64,000 nucleotides of DNA from Pseudomonas prosekii (lineage in GTDB: Bacteria; Pseudomonadota; Gammaproteobacteria; Pseudomonadales; Pseudomonadaceae): NCBI RefSeq assembly GCF_900105155.1, contig NZ_LT629762.1, forward strand, positions 434,001-498,000, written 5' to 3'. The notes under the pieces are model-generated. The model saw only the letters and a program-made list of their open reading frames with translations, ran no database searches and was not told the origin of the DNA. Both the position numbers and the translations under genes were made by a program. Shown one piece after another: positions 10,358 to 19,960 of this stretch (its first letter is position 1; the number at the start of each line of letters is the position of its first letter).

Positions 10358-11827
10358 TTAGTTGTTCAGCTTGGCTGGAGCTGGGTTGGCCGAGGCGAAG
10401 GTTTCAGTCTGGAAACCACCGCCCAGCGCCTGCATCAGTTGGATCGACAGGTCGATCTGCTCGGCATTCAGGCTGGCCAACTGACGCTGGGCCTGGAGCA
10501 ATTGCTGTTCGATGCTGAGCACGTCGAGGTAATTGCCGATGCCGGATCCGTAGCGCTCGACCACGGTGTTGTAAGAATTCTGAGCAATCTCGGTGGCGTG
10601 TTGCTGGGCGCCGATCTGCCGGCCGATATCGCGCAACTGGTTGATCGTGTCGCTGACATCACCGAGGGCCTTGACCAGGTTCTTGTTGTACTGCGCGACC
10701 GCGAGGTCATAGTCGGCATCGCGCGCATCGAGGTTGGCGCGCAGGCGCCCACCGTCGAAAATCGGCACCGAAAGGGTCGGGGCAATGTTGAAAAAGCGAC
10801 TGGCCGAACCGAACATCGCGTCGCCCAACAGCGACTCGGCGCCCGCAGCGGCGCTGAGGTTGAGGTTGGGGTAGAACTGGGTTTTGCTCGCGTCCATGTC
10901 TTTGCTCGCCGCTTCGACCCGCCAGCGCGCCGCGACCAGATCCGGGCGACGACCGAGCAATTCGGCCGGCAGCACCGACGGCAATGCCACGGCGCTGGCT
11001 TGGAGAATCTTCGGCCGGGCGATTTCGTTGCCGCGGTCCGGGCCTTTGCCGAGCAGCACGGCCAAAGCAATTCTGGCGCTGTTCAAACGCTTTTCAGCGT
11101 CGATCAGGCTGGCCTGGGAACTGGCTTCGAGGCTTTCGGTTTGCTGGAACTGGTACTGGCTGTCGATCCCCGAACTCAAGCGCCGCTGGCTCAGATCAAG
11201 CATTTGCCGGGTGCGTTTGAGGTCTTCGGCGGCGAGGTCATAAACGATGTGCGCCTGCCCCAGATCGCTGTAGGCGCGGGCAACGTCGGCGGCCAGGGTC
11301 AGTTGCGCAGCCTGCCGATCGACTTCGGCGGCACGCGCCTCGCCCAATGCGGCTTCCCAGGCGTCACGCTGACCGCCCCAGAGGTCGAAGTTGTAATTGA
11401 AACCGGCGCTGACGTTACGCACGGTGGCGTAAGCATCGCCCTGCCCCCGCGGATCCTGGTCCTTGGCCAGACGTGAACGGCTGATGCCGGCGCTGGCGTC
11501 GAGCGTCGGCATGCGCGCGGCATCGGCGGCATACGCTGCGGCACTGGCCTGATGGGCACGGGCGGCGGCGATTTGCATGTCGGGGCTGTCGTGCAGGGCT
11601 TCGCGGATCAAGCCGTCGAGCTGGGGGTCGCCGAGGCTTTTCCACCAGTCGCTTTTCGGCCAGGCCGCTGGCGACAGGGTCACGCCGGTCAGCGATTGCC
11701 CGGCCTTGAGGGTTTTTGCGTCGAGGCTTTGGCCTTCGGTGTCGAGGCCGCTGTAGTTGGCACAACCGGCCAGGACCATCGCCGACAGCACCAGGCTCAG
11801 GCCGGTACGCAGGGTTTTACTGCTCAT
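10358..11827 (-). CDS. NodT-family outer-membrane efflux lipoprotein
   Basis: A 489-residue TolC/OprM-like channel subunit. The lipobox VLAGC places the lipid-bearing Cys at 22, which marks the NodT/OprM lipoprotein branch. Two OEP repeats follow, with typical long helical segments (for example RAYSDLGQAHIVYDLAAEDL and the equivalent half after residue 300). It should trimerise as the outer-membrane duct for the EmrAB pump. Its ATG overlaps the MarR-regulator stop as ATGA, showing tight coupling with the regulator. Confidence 0.9.
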   Translation of the reverse strand: MSSKTLRTGLSLVLSAMVLAGCANYSGLDTEGQSLDAKTLKAGQSLTGVTLSPAAWPKSDWWKSLGDPQLDGLIREALHDSPDMQIAAARAHQASAAAYAADAARMPTLDASAGISRSRLAKDQDPRGQGDAYATVRNVSAGFNYNFDLWGGQRDAWEAALGEARAAEVDRQAAQLTLAADVARAYSDLGQAHIVYDLAAEDLKRTRQMLDLSQRRLSSGIDSQYQFQQTESLEASSQASLIDAEKRLNSARIALAVLLGKGPDRGNEIARPKILQASAVALPSVLPAELLGRRPDLVAARWRVEAASKDMDASKTQFYPNLNLSAAAGAESLLGDAMFGSASRFFNIAPTLSVPIFDGGRLRANLDARDADYDLAVAQYNKNLVKALGDVSDTINQLRDIGRQIGAQQHATEIAQNSYNTVVERYGSGIGNYLDVLSIEQQLLQAQRQLASLNAEQIDLSIQLMQALGGGFQTETFASANPAPAKLNN

Positions 11828-12297
11828 TTGTCACCTACCCGCAGCAGCGTGATGGGATCACCCGCCGCTACCAAAATTTTCTTCAGGATCTGTTCCAGGG
11901 CGCTCAACTCTTGCGGGGTGATGGCCCCGGCCAACTCATTCATCGCGTCGGCGCCGATGTCCGGCAGGCGGTCGGCCAACTGCTGGCCTTGCGCGGTCAG
12001 CACCAGTTGCACCTGACGGCGATCAGCTTCGGAGCGTTGGCGGGCGAGGAAGTTTTTCTGCTCCAGACGATCAAGCATGCGTGTCATCGAACCACTGTCG
12101 AGCGACAGGTGCCGGCACAGCTCGGCCGGCGTATCGACGCCGAACTGGGCCATGATGATCAGCACTTTGAACTGCGCGGCGGTGATGCCGTGCGGTTCCA
12201 TGTGCGTATCAATGATCCGGTCCTTGAGCAGCGCCGCGCGCCCGAGCAAGAGGCCGAGATGGCAATGCTTGAATTGTTCCGGGGTGAAATGCTTCAT
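11824..12297 (-). CDS. MarR-family repressor of the efflux operon
   Basis: A 157-residue winged-helix regulator, similar in layout to EmrR/MprA. The recognition region (LCRHLSLDSGSMTRMLDRLE) and the wing (ADRRQVQLVLTAQGQQL) are clear. As first gene of the marR-outer membrane-emrA-emrB operon it is most likely an autorepressor released by the exported compounds. Two identical palindromes in its own promoter support this. Ligand unknown. Confidence 0.9.
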   Translation of the reverse strand: MKHFTPEQFKHCHLGLLLGRAALLKDRIIDTHMEPHGITAAQFKVLIIMAQFGVDTPAELCRHLSLDSGSMTRMLDRLEQKNFLARQRSEADRRQVQLVLTAQGQQLADRLPDIGADAMNELAGAITPQELSALEQILKKILVAAGDPITLLRVGDK

Positions 12298-12312
12298 CTG
12301 TCCACCGATTAG

Positions 12313-12367
12313 CTGCCTAGGCAGAGAATGTATGTCGAGATGTTACTGCCTAGGCAGCGAATGTCAA
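12313..12367 (-). promoter_or_regulatory. Promoter and twin MarR operators of the efflux operon
   Basis: On the minus strand, TTGACA (12362-12367) and TAACAT (12340-12345) are separated by 16 bp. The perfect 12-bp palindrome CTGCCTAGGCAG fills that spacer (12346-12357). A second identical copy sits downstream of the -10 (12313-12324), with 33 bp between centres, about three helical turns. A dimer on each site would block polymerase. Confidence 0.75.
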
Positions 12368-12419
12368 CGTAATAGTTAGGAAGCTTTGTAATTGGCGGAT
12401 AAATGGCAACGTGACTGAT

Positions 12420-12526
12420 CGTTCCCACGCTCTGCGTGGGAATGCAGCCAGTAACGCTTTGCGTCACCATTCAAAAGCGGAACGCGGAGCGTCCCAAGAG
12501 GCATTCCCACGCAGAGCGTGGGAACA
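12420..12526. repeat. Inverted repeat of the GTTCCCACGCTCTGCGTGGGAA type
   Basis: The left copy (gttcccacgctctgcgtggg, 12420) and right copy (cccacgcagagcgtgggaac) are inverted around about 55 bases. Each copy is itself a small hairpin. It lies between the MarR promoter and the tamB stop codon. Confidence 0.75.
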
Positions 12527-12553
12527 TCGGGCAGGGGCTGTAACGGGCGGGCT

Positions 12554-15500
12554 TTAGAAATCCCGCTTGTAGAAGATGTCCAGTGAGCTGGCGACGCCGC
12601 TGGCGACTTCGACGTAGACTTTTTTGCTCAGTTTGTAGCGCAGGGCAATGGTGCTCGCCGGCTCAAACACGCCGACGCCGTAGCGCAGACTGAGTTTCTC
12701 GGAGATATTGCCGCTGGCGACCACGCTGGTGTTGTCGCCGCTGCCTTGGGTATCGAGTTGGAAATCCTGAATCCCCAAGTCGTTGGCCAAACCGCTGGTG
12801 ACCCCGGCGCTGCCCATCAAGCCCAAGCCCAGCGCCGCTTGCGCGAGCATGTTGTTGTCTTCGCCGCTGGTGCTTAACGGACGCCCGAGCACCAGATAAG
12901 ACAGGGCCTGCTCCTGGCTCATCGCCGGTTCGGAGAAGATCTGCGTAGTGGGTTGCTCGGCGCTGCCGCTCAAGCGAATACCGGCAATCACGTCATCCGT
13001 CTGGCGAATCGCTTCGATGTCCAGATAGGGCTGATCCAGCGGCCCGGCAAACAGCAACCGCGCCCGGCGCACCGTCAAGCGCTGGCCATACGCGCGGTAA
13101 CGACCGTCGTTGAGCCAGAGCTCGCCGCGCGTGTCCATGTTGTCGCCGATGTGCACATGACCTTGCAGATTCGCGGTCAGACCGAACCCGGCGAAGCTCA
13201 GTTTGTCATCGCCGACCACCACGTCGATGTCCATTTTCATCGCCACCGGTGGCTTGCCTTCTTCGGTTTGCGCGCCAACGATCACCGTGTCATCCGAGAC
13301 CTTGACCGTCGAGGGCGGCAGTTCGCGCACGGTGATTTCACCGCGCGGCACCTGCACTTTGCCAGCAATCGCCAGCTCATCGCCCTTCATCGAAATCTTC
13401 AGGTCCGGCGCCACTTCAAGCTTGGCGTAGGGCTCGACGGTCACCGGCAATTGCGAGCCTTTCAGCGCCAGGTCAACGACCAGCGCCTGACCCCAGGCAA
13501 TATTGCCGTTCAAACTGCCCTGCCCGTTCTTGCCGCTTTTCCAGCCACCGTTCAACTGCACGGTTTCACCGGCAATCAATGCCTGGACTTTTAAATCCTG
13601 CAACTCCATCGGCAGTTCCGGCCCGGACACTTCGCCGTCGCTGAGCATCAGGTTGCCGTTGACCAGCGGCGCCGTCAGCCCGCCAGACAAAGTGCCGCTG
13701 CCATTCAAGCGGCCGTTGATCTTCTCGACCATCGGCAAAAACGGCCGCGCCACCGACAGGTCTAGGCCATTGAGGCGGAACGAGCCGGTCAGCGGTTTGT
13801 TCGCCGGCAGCGGGTTGATCTGCGCTTGCACCATCAACTCACCGAGCTTGCCGCCGACGAAATTGAGGTCGGTGTCGATGCGCTTGGGCGTGAGTTTGCT
13901 GGTGAGTTTCAACGTCTGATAAGGGAAGTCCAGCCACTGATCCTTGTCTTTCATGCGCAACGTGCCGCCGCTGGCATCGACGCTGATCTGGCCGTTCGGG
14001 CCGCTGGCCGGCAAGTCGAGTTGCAGGTCGGCGTTGAGTTTGCCCTTCCAGGCAAAGTCCTTGGGCAACCATTGCGCAAGACTGTCGATCGGGAATTGCT
14101 TGAGGTGATAACGCAGCTTCGGCTCCGGCATCAGGCGCTGGTCTTCGCCACACAAACTGGCCTGACCGGACATCCAGCAATGCGCGCCGAAGTTGATTTT
14201 GCCGTCCGCCAGGCGTTCTAGTTTCGCCGGCCCTTGAAGCCGCCAATCCTGACCACCGGCCTGAATATCGCCGCTGGCCAGGCGTCCGCGCCAATTGCCC
14301 TGATCCAGCGCGCCGTCGAGGCCCAACACCAGTTTCAGCTTCGGCCCTTGCAGGTCGAGGGCCAGTTGCTGCTTTTTGATGTCGCCCTGACCGCTGGCGG
14401 TCAGCGTGCCCAGATTGGTTTCGCCGGCCTGAATGCCGCCGCCCTTGAGATCAATCTTTGCCCGTTGCGCGTTGTCCAGCGTGGCGTCGAGATTGAGGCT
14501 TTGCAGACGATTGTCGGCGAACGCCAGTTGCGAACCTTGCAGGCCGAGCTTGCCCTGCGGCGCTTTGAGCGTGCCCGCGACATCGACCCTGCCGTTGAGC
14601 TGACCGCGCAACTGTGGCCAGAGCTGGGCGAGGCGCGGCATCTTGATGTCGATCTGTCCGGCAAGTTTTTGCTGCAGGCTGCCCTTGCCGTTGATGCTGT
14701 TGTCGCCGAGGCGAATCTGCAGCGCGTTCAAATTCCACTGCTCGCCAGCGCCGTCAGCCTTGGCTTGAATCACCGCCGGTTGCCCGCGCAGTTTGCCCTT
14801 CAGATCGAGGTCGGCGCTGAGGCTGAGCTGCTGGTTTTTCATCTCGCCCTTACTGCGCAACGGCCCGGCCAGCGTGCCCGGCAATTCCGCCATCCAGTAC
14901 GCAGGGTTGAGCGCCGACAAATCCAGCGCAGTGTCCCAGGCAATGCCGTCGGCGAATTGCAGGTTCAGGTGACCTTGAGCCTTGCCCTGCCCGGCTTCAA
15001 GGGACAGCTGTTGCAGATAGATTTTTGTCAGGTCGCCGGCGAATGGGCTGGTCAGGCTGAACGCCCCGGCCGGGCCATCCAGCGCGGCTTTGAAGTTGCC
15101 GAGGTATTTGCCATCGGTGTAGGAAACTTCGCCATTAAAGCTGCGTAGCGCCACTTGCGGCTCGTCGATCAGCGGATAGAGGCGATGCCACGGGAAGTCC
15201 AGCCAATCGATTTTCGCCTGAGCCGTGAGGCCTTTGCTCCAGTCGAGGTTGCCGGTGAGTTTCAGACTTTGTTTGTCGTTGGCCGTGAGGTCGAGGCCGG
15301 CGATCTGCGCGCCATTGGCGTCGACCTTGCCTTGCAGCAACAGCGCCACCGGGCCTTTTTCGGCGGGCAGCGTGGCTTTGCCGAGCAATTGATAACCGTT
15401 TTTCAGGTCGCCAACACCGGTCAATTCCAGCTGATTGAGTTGCAGCGTGTCGGGCAGATCAGCGGCGGGTTTGAAGCCGTCAGCGGTGATGCGCACCTTG

Positions 15501-16222
15501 GCCGGCAGGTTTTCCACCAGCGGTTGCAACTCGCCGGTCAGTTGTCCATTGAGGTAACCGCTGCTGTCGGCCTTCAAGTTGAGGGTTTTCAGCAAGTCGC
15601 CGTCAACTTTGAGGTCGAGCGTCCACGGCGCGGGCGTGGCCATTGTCAGCTTGCCGGCGGCGGTCAGCGGCCAGTTGCCGCTGGGTTTGAGCAGCCCGGA
15701 CAGGTTCAGGCTGAGGTCGTCGCGCTGCAATTGCACCGAGTCGATCTGCAAACCCTGAGTCGTCCAGTGCGCGGCCAGTTGCAAACCCTTGAGTTCCTCG
15801 CTGCCATTGAACAGCAGGCTGCCGACCTTGACGTCGCCCAGTTCGATGGCCAGCGGCAGATCCAGATCCGGCAGGCTGATCGGGCCGCTGCTTTCTTCAT
15901 CGGCGCCCGGCGGCAATTGCAGGCTGACTTGATCGGCCTGCAACTGGTCGATGCACAAGGTCATGCGCGTCAGGCACAACGGCGACCAGGCGAAAATCAC
16001 TTTGCTCAGCTCGACTCGGCTAGTGTCTTGCTGCCACAGCAGATGATCGGCGCTCCACTGCCCGGCCAATCGACCCTGGAAATTGTCCACGCTCAAACCC
16101 GGCACCCAGCCGAGCGCCCAGCGGCTGCCCGCGGCGGTGCCAAGCACAATGGCCACGGCCAGCACGCTCAGCAACAGCAGCGAAGCAATCGCCGCCAGGG
16201 TTATTTTCAAACCACGCTTCAC
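12554..16222 (-). CDS. tamB: Translocation and assembly module subunit TamB
   Basis: A 1222-residue AsmA-like protein, typical TamB length. One N-terminal membrane anchor (about 9-28, LAAIASLLLLSVLAVAIVLG) is followed by a very long beta-rich periplasmic part and the conserved C-terminal TamB (DUF490) domain (roughly 880-1222, ending SSLDIFYKRDF). It spans the periplasm and works with TamA in outer-membrane protein insertion and probably phospholipid transfer. Its GTG start overlaps the tamA stop as GTGA, so tamA and tamB are coupled. Confidence 0.95.
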   Translation of the reverse strand: MKRGLKITLAAIASLLLLSVLAVAIVLGTAAGSRWALGWVPGLSVDNFQGRLAGQWSADHLLWQQDTSRVELSKVIFAWSPLCLTRMTLCIDQLQADQVSLQLPPGADEESSGPISLPDLDLPLAIELGDVKVGSLLFNGSEELKGLQLAAHWTTQGLQIDSVQLQRDDLSLNLSGLLKPSGNWPLTAAGKLTMATPAPWTLDLKVDGDLLKTLNLKADSSGYLNGQLTGELQPLVENLPAKVRITADGFKPAADLPDTLQLNQLELTGVGDLKNGYQLLGKATLPAEKGPVALLLQGKVDANGAQIAGLDLTANDKQSLKLTGNLDWSKGLTAQAKIDWLDFPWHRLYPLIDEPQVALRSFNGEVSYTDGKYLGNFKAALDGPAGAFSLTSPFAGDLTKIYLQQLSLEAGQGKAQGHLNLQFADGIAWDTALDLSALNPAYWMAELPGTLAGPLRSKGEMKNQQLSLSADLDLKGKLRGQPAVIQAKADGAGEQWNLNALQIRLGDNSINGKGSLQQKLAGQIDIKMPRLAQLWPQLRGQLNGRVDVAGTLKAPQGKLGLQGSQLAFADNRLQSLNLDATLDNAQRAKIDLKGGGIQAGETNLGTLTASGQGDIKKQQLALDLQGPKLKLVLGLDGALDQGNWRGRLASGDIQAGGQDWRLQGPAKLERLADGKINFGAHCWMSGQASLCGEDQRLMPEPKLRYHLKQFPIDSLAQWLPKDFAWKGKLNADLQLDLPASGPNGQISVDASGGTLRMKDKDQWLDFPYQTLKLTSKLTPKRIDTDLNFVGGKLGELMVQAQINPLPANKPLTGSFRLNGLDLSVARPFLPMVEKINGRLNGSGTLSGGLTAPLVNGNLMLSDGEVSGPELPMELQDLKVQALIAGETVQLNGGWKSGKNGQGSLNGNIAWGQALVVDLALKGSQLPVTVEPYAKLEVAPDLKISMKGDELAIAGKVQVPRGEITVRELPPSTVKVSDDTVIVGAQTEEGKPPVAMKMDIDVVVGDDKLSFAGFGLTANLQGHVHIGDNMDTRGELWLNDGRYRAYGQRLTVRRARLLFAGPLDQPYLDIEAIRQTDDVIAGIRLSGSAEQPTTQIFSEPAMSQEQALSYLVLGRPLSTSGEDNNMLAQAALGLGLMGSAGVTSGLANDLGIQDFQLDTQGSGDNTSVVASGNISEKLSLRYGVGVFEPASTIALRYKLSKKVYVEVASGVASSLDIFYKRDF

Positions 16223-17946
16223 AGCTCAGGCCCCATGGAAAAGTGCAATCGAATGCCGCCGTCGTCATCCAGCGCATGGGCGAGGTCGAGGCGAATCGGC
16301 CCCACCGGTGACACCCAGCGCACGCCTATACCGACGCCGGTCTTGAGGTTCGGCAGTTCGAGTGTATTAAAGGAGTTGCCCTGATCGACGAACGTCGCGA
16401 CGCGCCATTTCTCGGCAACCGAATATTGATACTCGACGCTGCCGGCGATCATGTAGCGGCCACCGATGCGGTCGCCGTCGGAGTTTTCCGGGGACAGGCT
16501 CTGGTAGTCGTAGCCGCGCACACTCTGATCGCCACCGGCGAAGAAGCGCAGCGACGGCGGCACGGATTTGTAACCGTTGGTGGCGCTGCCGCCGACCTGC
16601 ACCCGACCGAGCAAACGGTGTTTGTCGAACACCGTGGTCAAGCCTTTGACCAGCGCGGTGCCGTACAACAGATTGGTATCCGAACCGAGCCCTTCCTTGG
16701 CGACTTTGGTTTCGAAGGTCAGGCGATAACCGTTGTGCGGATCGATGCGGTTGTCGCTTTTCAGGTACGAATAACTGACGCCGGGCATCAGCAAGGTGCT
16801 CAGGCCCGAGTCATCGCCGAGGGTGTATTCCTCGCGTTGCCACTTCAGCGAAATCACCCGTTGCCAGCCGCTCGGCAGCTTGCTGTGCCACTCGGGGCCG
16901 AGGGTCAGCAGCTTGCTCAGGGAATCGGTGTCAGCGATTTCTTCATATTGATAACCAGCGGCCCAGCGCAATTTGTCGGTCAGCGGCGGGTCCAGCGGAA
17001 TGTCGTAAAACACCCCGACGTTCTGCCGTGGCGCCGACAATTCGGCTTCCCAGCCATAACTGTGGCCTTGCGGATTGACCCAGTGACGCGTCCAGTTGGC
17101 TTTGATGCGCGGGCCGACGTCGGTCGAATAACCCAGACCGAGGCCCATGGTGCGCGGCTTGCGCGTGTCGAGTTTGACCGCCACCGGAATCACGTCGTCC
17201 TTGGACGCGGTAGGTGCCGCATCGACGCGCACGCCTTCGAAATAGCCGCTCGATTGCAGCGCCTGATTGAGCTCGGCGATCAGTTCGGAATCGTAAGGCG
17301 CACCTTCCTTGAACGGCACCATGCGTTGCAGCAGGTCTTCGTCAAACGGCGTGTCGCCTTCAAATGTCACTTTGCCCAAGGCATAACGCGGGCCGCTGTC
17401 GTAGATCAGTTCGACGTCGGCAACCCCGGCGCGCGGGTCGACCAGCAGTTTTTGGCTGGTGAAGCGGCCACTGAAGAAACCGAAGCGCGAAGCCTGATTC
17501 TGGATCAGCCGCTTGGCGTCTTCGTAATGACCGTGATTGAGCACTGCACCGGGCTTGAGCAGTTCCGGTGGCGGTTTGCGAAAGGACTTCAGCGCGCCGG
17601 CCGGGCCGTCGATGCGCACCGTGACGTTGCGCAAATGGATCGGTTCGCCGGGGTCGATATTCAGGGTCAGGCGCGGGTTCTTGCCGCCCTTCACTTCGCT
17701 GTCGATCTGCGGCTGGTAATAACCCAAGGCCTGGGCGGCCTTGCGCGCCTGTTCCTCGGCACCCCGACTGAAGCGCAGCAACGCTTCCTCGTCACGATCG
17801 CCGAGGCTGCCGATATAGCCCTCTATATTGGCTTTCAGTTCATCGTTGGACGGTTTGATCCGCACAGCCAATTCACTTTGCGCCAGCGCCGTGCAGCTGG
17901 ATAACAGCATGAGCACGCCACTGGTAAATCTTCCTGGAAACTTCAT
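16219..17946 (-). CDS. tamA: Outer-membrane assembly protein TamA (BamA/Omp85 family)
   Basis: A 575-residue Omp85 protein. The ATG at 17946 gives a clean signal peptide (MKFPGRFTSGVLMLLSSC, cut after TALAQ); a start six codons earlier is possible but less likely. Three POTRA domains occupy about 25-260, followed by a 16-strand barrel with the VRGYDYQSLSP (VRGF-like) motif in the conserved L6 loop. It ends in the barrel signal GIRLHFSMGPEL. It pairs with TamB encoded directly downstream. Confidence 0.95.
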   Translation of the reverse strand: MKFPGRFTSGVLMLLSSCTALAQSELAVRIKPSNDELKANIEGYIGSLGDRDEEALLRFSRGAEEQARKAAQALGYYQPQIDSEVKGGKNPRLTLNIDPGEPIHLRNVTVRIDGPAGALKSFRKPPPELLKPGAVLNHGHYEDAKRLIQNQASRFGFFSGRFTSQKLLVDPRAGVADVELIYDSGPRYALGKVTFEGDTPFDEDLLQRMVPFKEGAPYDSELIAELNQALQSSGYFEGVRVDAAPTASKDDVIPVAVKLDTRKPRTMGLGLGYSTDVGPRIKANWTRHWVNPQGHSYGWEAELSAPRQNVGVFYDIPLDPPLTDKLRWAAGYQYEEIADTDSLSKLLTLGPEWHSKLPSGWQRVISLKWQREEYTLGDDSGLSTLLMPGVSYSYLKSDNRIDPHNGYRLTFETKVAKEGLGSDTNLLYGTALVKGLTTVFDKHRLLGRVQVGGSATNGYKSVPPSLRFFAGGDQSVRGYDYQSLSPENSDGDRIGGRYMIAGSVEYQYSVAEKWRVATFVDQGNSFNTLELPNLKTGVGIGVRWVSPVGPIRLDLAHALDDDGGIRLHFSMGPEL

Positions 17947-18011
17947 AGGCGCAGATGCTATCACGAGCTTGGGAGCGTGATAGAGCCTGCTGTGCCGGTA
18001 AAGTTCGACCT

Positions 18012-18662
18012 CTATGCCGTTGCTGTTTGCAGGACCTGCGGATTGGCGTGAAAAAACACGTGCTCGCGGATCGGTCCTACGGCCACTTCGCCGATTTCCT
18101 CATAACCCTGTCGCTTGTAGAACTCGAGATATCGAGGGTTTCCGGTGTCGAGGACTACACCTTGGGAGTGTTCATCGACCGCACACCAGTTGTGCACCGC
18201 TTGTAACAGTTGCTCACCAAAATGTTTGCCCTGGAACTGCGGATGAATCCCCAGCAACGGCAACACGTGGACCGAATCGGTCGGCACGCAGGCGGTCACC
18301 GCATCGTGGTATTCGAGGTAACGTCGAGTGCAGCGGAAACCGGTGCTGAGCACCATGCGCAGGCGCCAGGCCCAACTTTCGGTGATGCCCAGGCGTCGTT
18401 GCGGCGGCGCGATCAGGGCAATCCCGATCAAACGGTCGTTGACCAACAGGCCGATGGCCGGCAAGTCCTGCAGGAAATGTTGCTTGACCAGTTCACGCAC
18501 AGTGGCGCGGACCCGCTGTTCATAGCCGGGGCGCTCGGCTTCGAACAGATAACCGAAAGTCGGTTCGTGGCGGTAAGCCTGGTACAGCAAGGAGCGCGCT
18601 TCGCGGGAATAGCCGCTGTCGAGCATGTGAATATCGGCAATGGCAGTCGAGGTTTCAGGCAT
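18012..18662 (-). CDS. GNAT-family N-acetyltransferase
   Basis: A 216-residue GCN5-related acetyltransferase. The acetyl-CoA loop is visible as GIHPQFQGKHFGEQLL, followed by the typical YLEFYKRQGYEEIG end. The ATG at 18662 is preferred because GGGGAGAA lies upstream at good distance; a start 30 bases earlier would lack this. It is encoded next to tamA on the same strand with a 65-base gap, but no functional link is evident. The substrate is unknown. Confidence 0.85.
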   Translation of the reverse strand: MPETSTAIADIHMLDSGYSREARSLLYQAYRHEPTFGYLFEAERPGYEQRVRATVRELVKQHFLQDLPAIGLLVNDRLIGIALIAPPQRRLGITESWAWRLRMVLSTGFRCTRRYLEYHDAVTACVPTDSVHVLPLLGIHPQFQGKHFGEQLLQAVHNWCAVDEHSQGVVLDTGNPRYLEFYKRQGYEEIGEVAVGPIREHVFFHANPQVLQTATA

Positions 18663-18769
18663 ATCGGTATTTCTCCCCGGGGCGCCGTTCAAACGACGGC
18701 ACTCTTCTGGTTACGAGCCTACAGCGCTGGCACAGTTCCGTGCTGATCCGAATCAGCGTCGTCGCTGAT

Positions 18770-18845
18770 GACGCCATCGCGAGCAGGCTCGCTCCCACAA
18801 GGTATAGCCGATAACCCTGAGGGTGCGAGATTGCTCGCGATGGCG
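18770..18845. repeat. REP pair
   Basis: Half-elements gccatcgcgagcaggctcgc (18770) and the shorter inverse attgctcgcgatggcg (18831) face each other between the acetyltransferase and xthA. Confidence 0.7.
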
Positions 18846-18955
18846 CCAGTTCTGCCAACAGATCTTCTGCGGCAAAAGGCGAATCCCCCTACCCCGACAC
18901 TGGCCCCATTCCTACATGTCAGCTAGCATCGCCCTTTTTCCCAGGACTGCCGACC

Positions 18956-19768
18956 ATGAAGATCGTCTCCTTCAACATCAACGGGCTGCGTGCTCGCCCG
19001 CATCAGCTGGCGGCGCTGATTGAAAAGCATCAACCGGACGTCATCGGCCTGCAGGAAACCAAGGTCCACGACGACCAGTTCCCGTTGGCCGAGGTCCAGG
19101 CCCTTGGCTACCACGTGTATTTCCACGGGCAAAAAGGCCATTACGGCGTCGCCCTGCTCTCGCGCAAGGAGCCGATTGCCCTGCACAAAGGTTTCGTCAC
19201 CGATGAAGAAGACGCGCAGCGGCGCTTTATCTGGGGCACGTTCGAAGACGCGAATGGCCTGCCGGTGACGATCATGAACGGCTATTTCCCTCAGGGCGAA
19301 AGCCGCGACCACCCGACCAAATTCCCCGCCAAGCAGCGTTTCTACAACGATTTGCAGCACCTGCTGGAAAGCCAGTTCAGCAATGATCAGCCGGTTGTGG
19401 TGATGGGCGACGTGAATATTTCCCCGGAAGACTGCGACATCGGCATCGGCGCCGACAACATGAAGCGCTGGCTGAAAACCGGCAAATGCAGCTTCCTGCC
19501 GGAAGAGCGCGAGTGGATGGCCCGCCTGAAAAACTGGGGCCTGGTGGACAGCTTCCGTCACTTGAACCCGGACGTCGCCGACCGGTTCAGCTGGTTCGAC
19601 TACCGCAGCCGTGGTTTTGAAGACGAGCCGAAGCGTGGACTGCGGATCGACGTGATCATGGCCTCGCACGGTTTGTTGCCGCGCGTGAAGGATGCAGGCG
19701 TGGATTACGATTTGCGCGCAATGGAAAAACCCTCGGACCATGCGCCGATCTGGCTTGAATTGAGCTGA
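18956..19768 (+). CDS. xthA: Exodeoxyribonuclease III
   Basis: A 270-residue member of the endonuclease/exonuclease/phosphatase family acting as AP endonuclease and 3'-5' exonuclease in base excision repair. The metal and catalytic segments are present: [10 protein letters not shown] at the N-terminus, [26 protein letters not shown] and the final [10 protein letters not shown] with its catalytic His. Length is normal. It is flanked by REP elements and looks monocistronic. Confidence 0.96.
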   Translation: MKIVSFNINGLRARPHQLAALIEKHQPDVIGLQETKVHDDQFPLAEVQALGYHVYFHGQKGHYGVALLSRKEPIALHKGFVTDEEDAQRRFIWGTFEDANGLPVTIMNGYFPQGESRDHPTKFPAKQRFYNDLQHLLESQFSNDQPVVVMGDVNISPEDCDIGIGADNMKRWLKTGKCSFLPEEREWMARLKNWGLVDSFRHLNPDVADRFSWFDYRSRGFEDEPKRGLRIDVIMASHGLLPRVKDAGVDYDLRAMEKPSDHAPIWLELS

Positions 19769-19793
19769 TCCCGCACGAATTCACGCAAATCCC

Positions 19794-19885
19794 TTGTGGG
19801 AGCGAGCTTGCTCGCGATGACGGTCTTGCATTCAACATCTGTGTTGAAGCGGGTGACGTCATCGCGAGCAAGCTCGCTCCCACAG
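19794..19885. repeat. REP inverted pair
   Basis: The halves tgtgggagcgagcttgctcg and cgagcaagctcgctcccaca are almost perfect inverses around about 35 bases. It probably also serves as the transcript end of xthA. Confidence 0.85.
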
Positions 19886-19960
19886 GGTTCTCTGTCATCT
19901 GGCTGAAATCTTACTGACTTATTCTCCCGGCACTTTCCTTGTCCTCTATAAGGTGCCGGC

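Noticed and set aside
9110-11476. 788-codon open frame opposite the efflux genes
   Set aside because: It is a GC-rich shadow of emrA and the outer-membrane factor; no domain or ribosome site.
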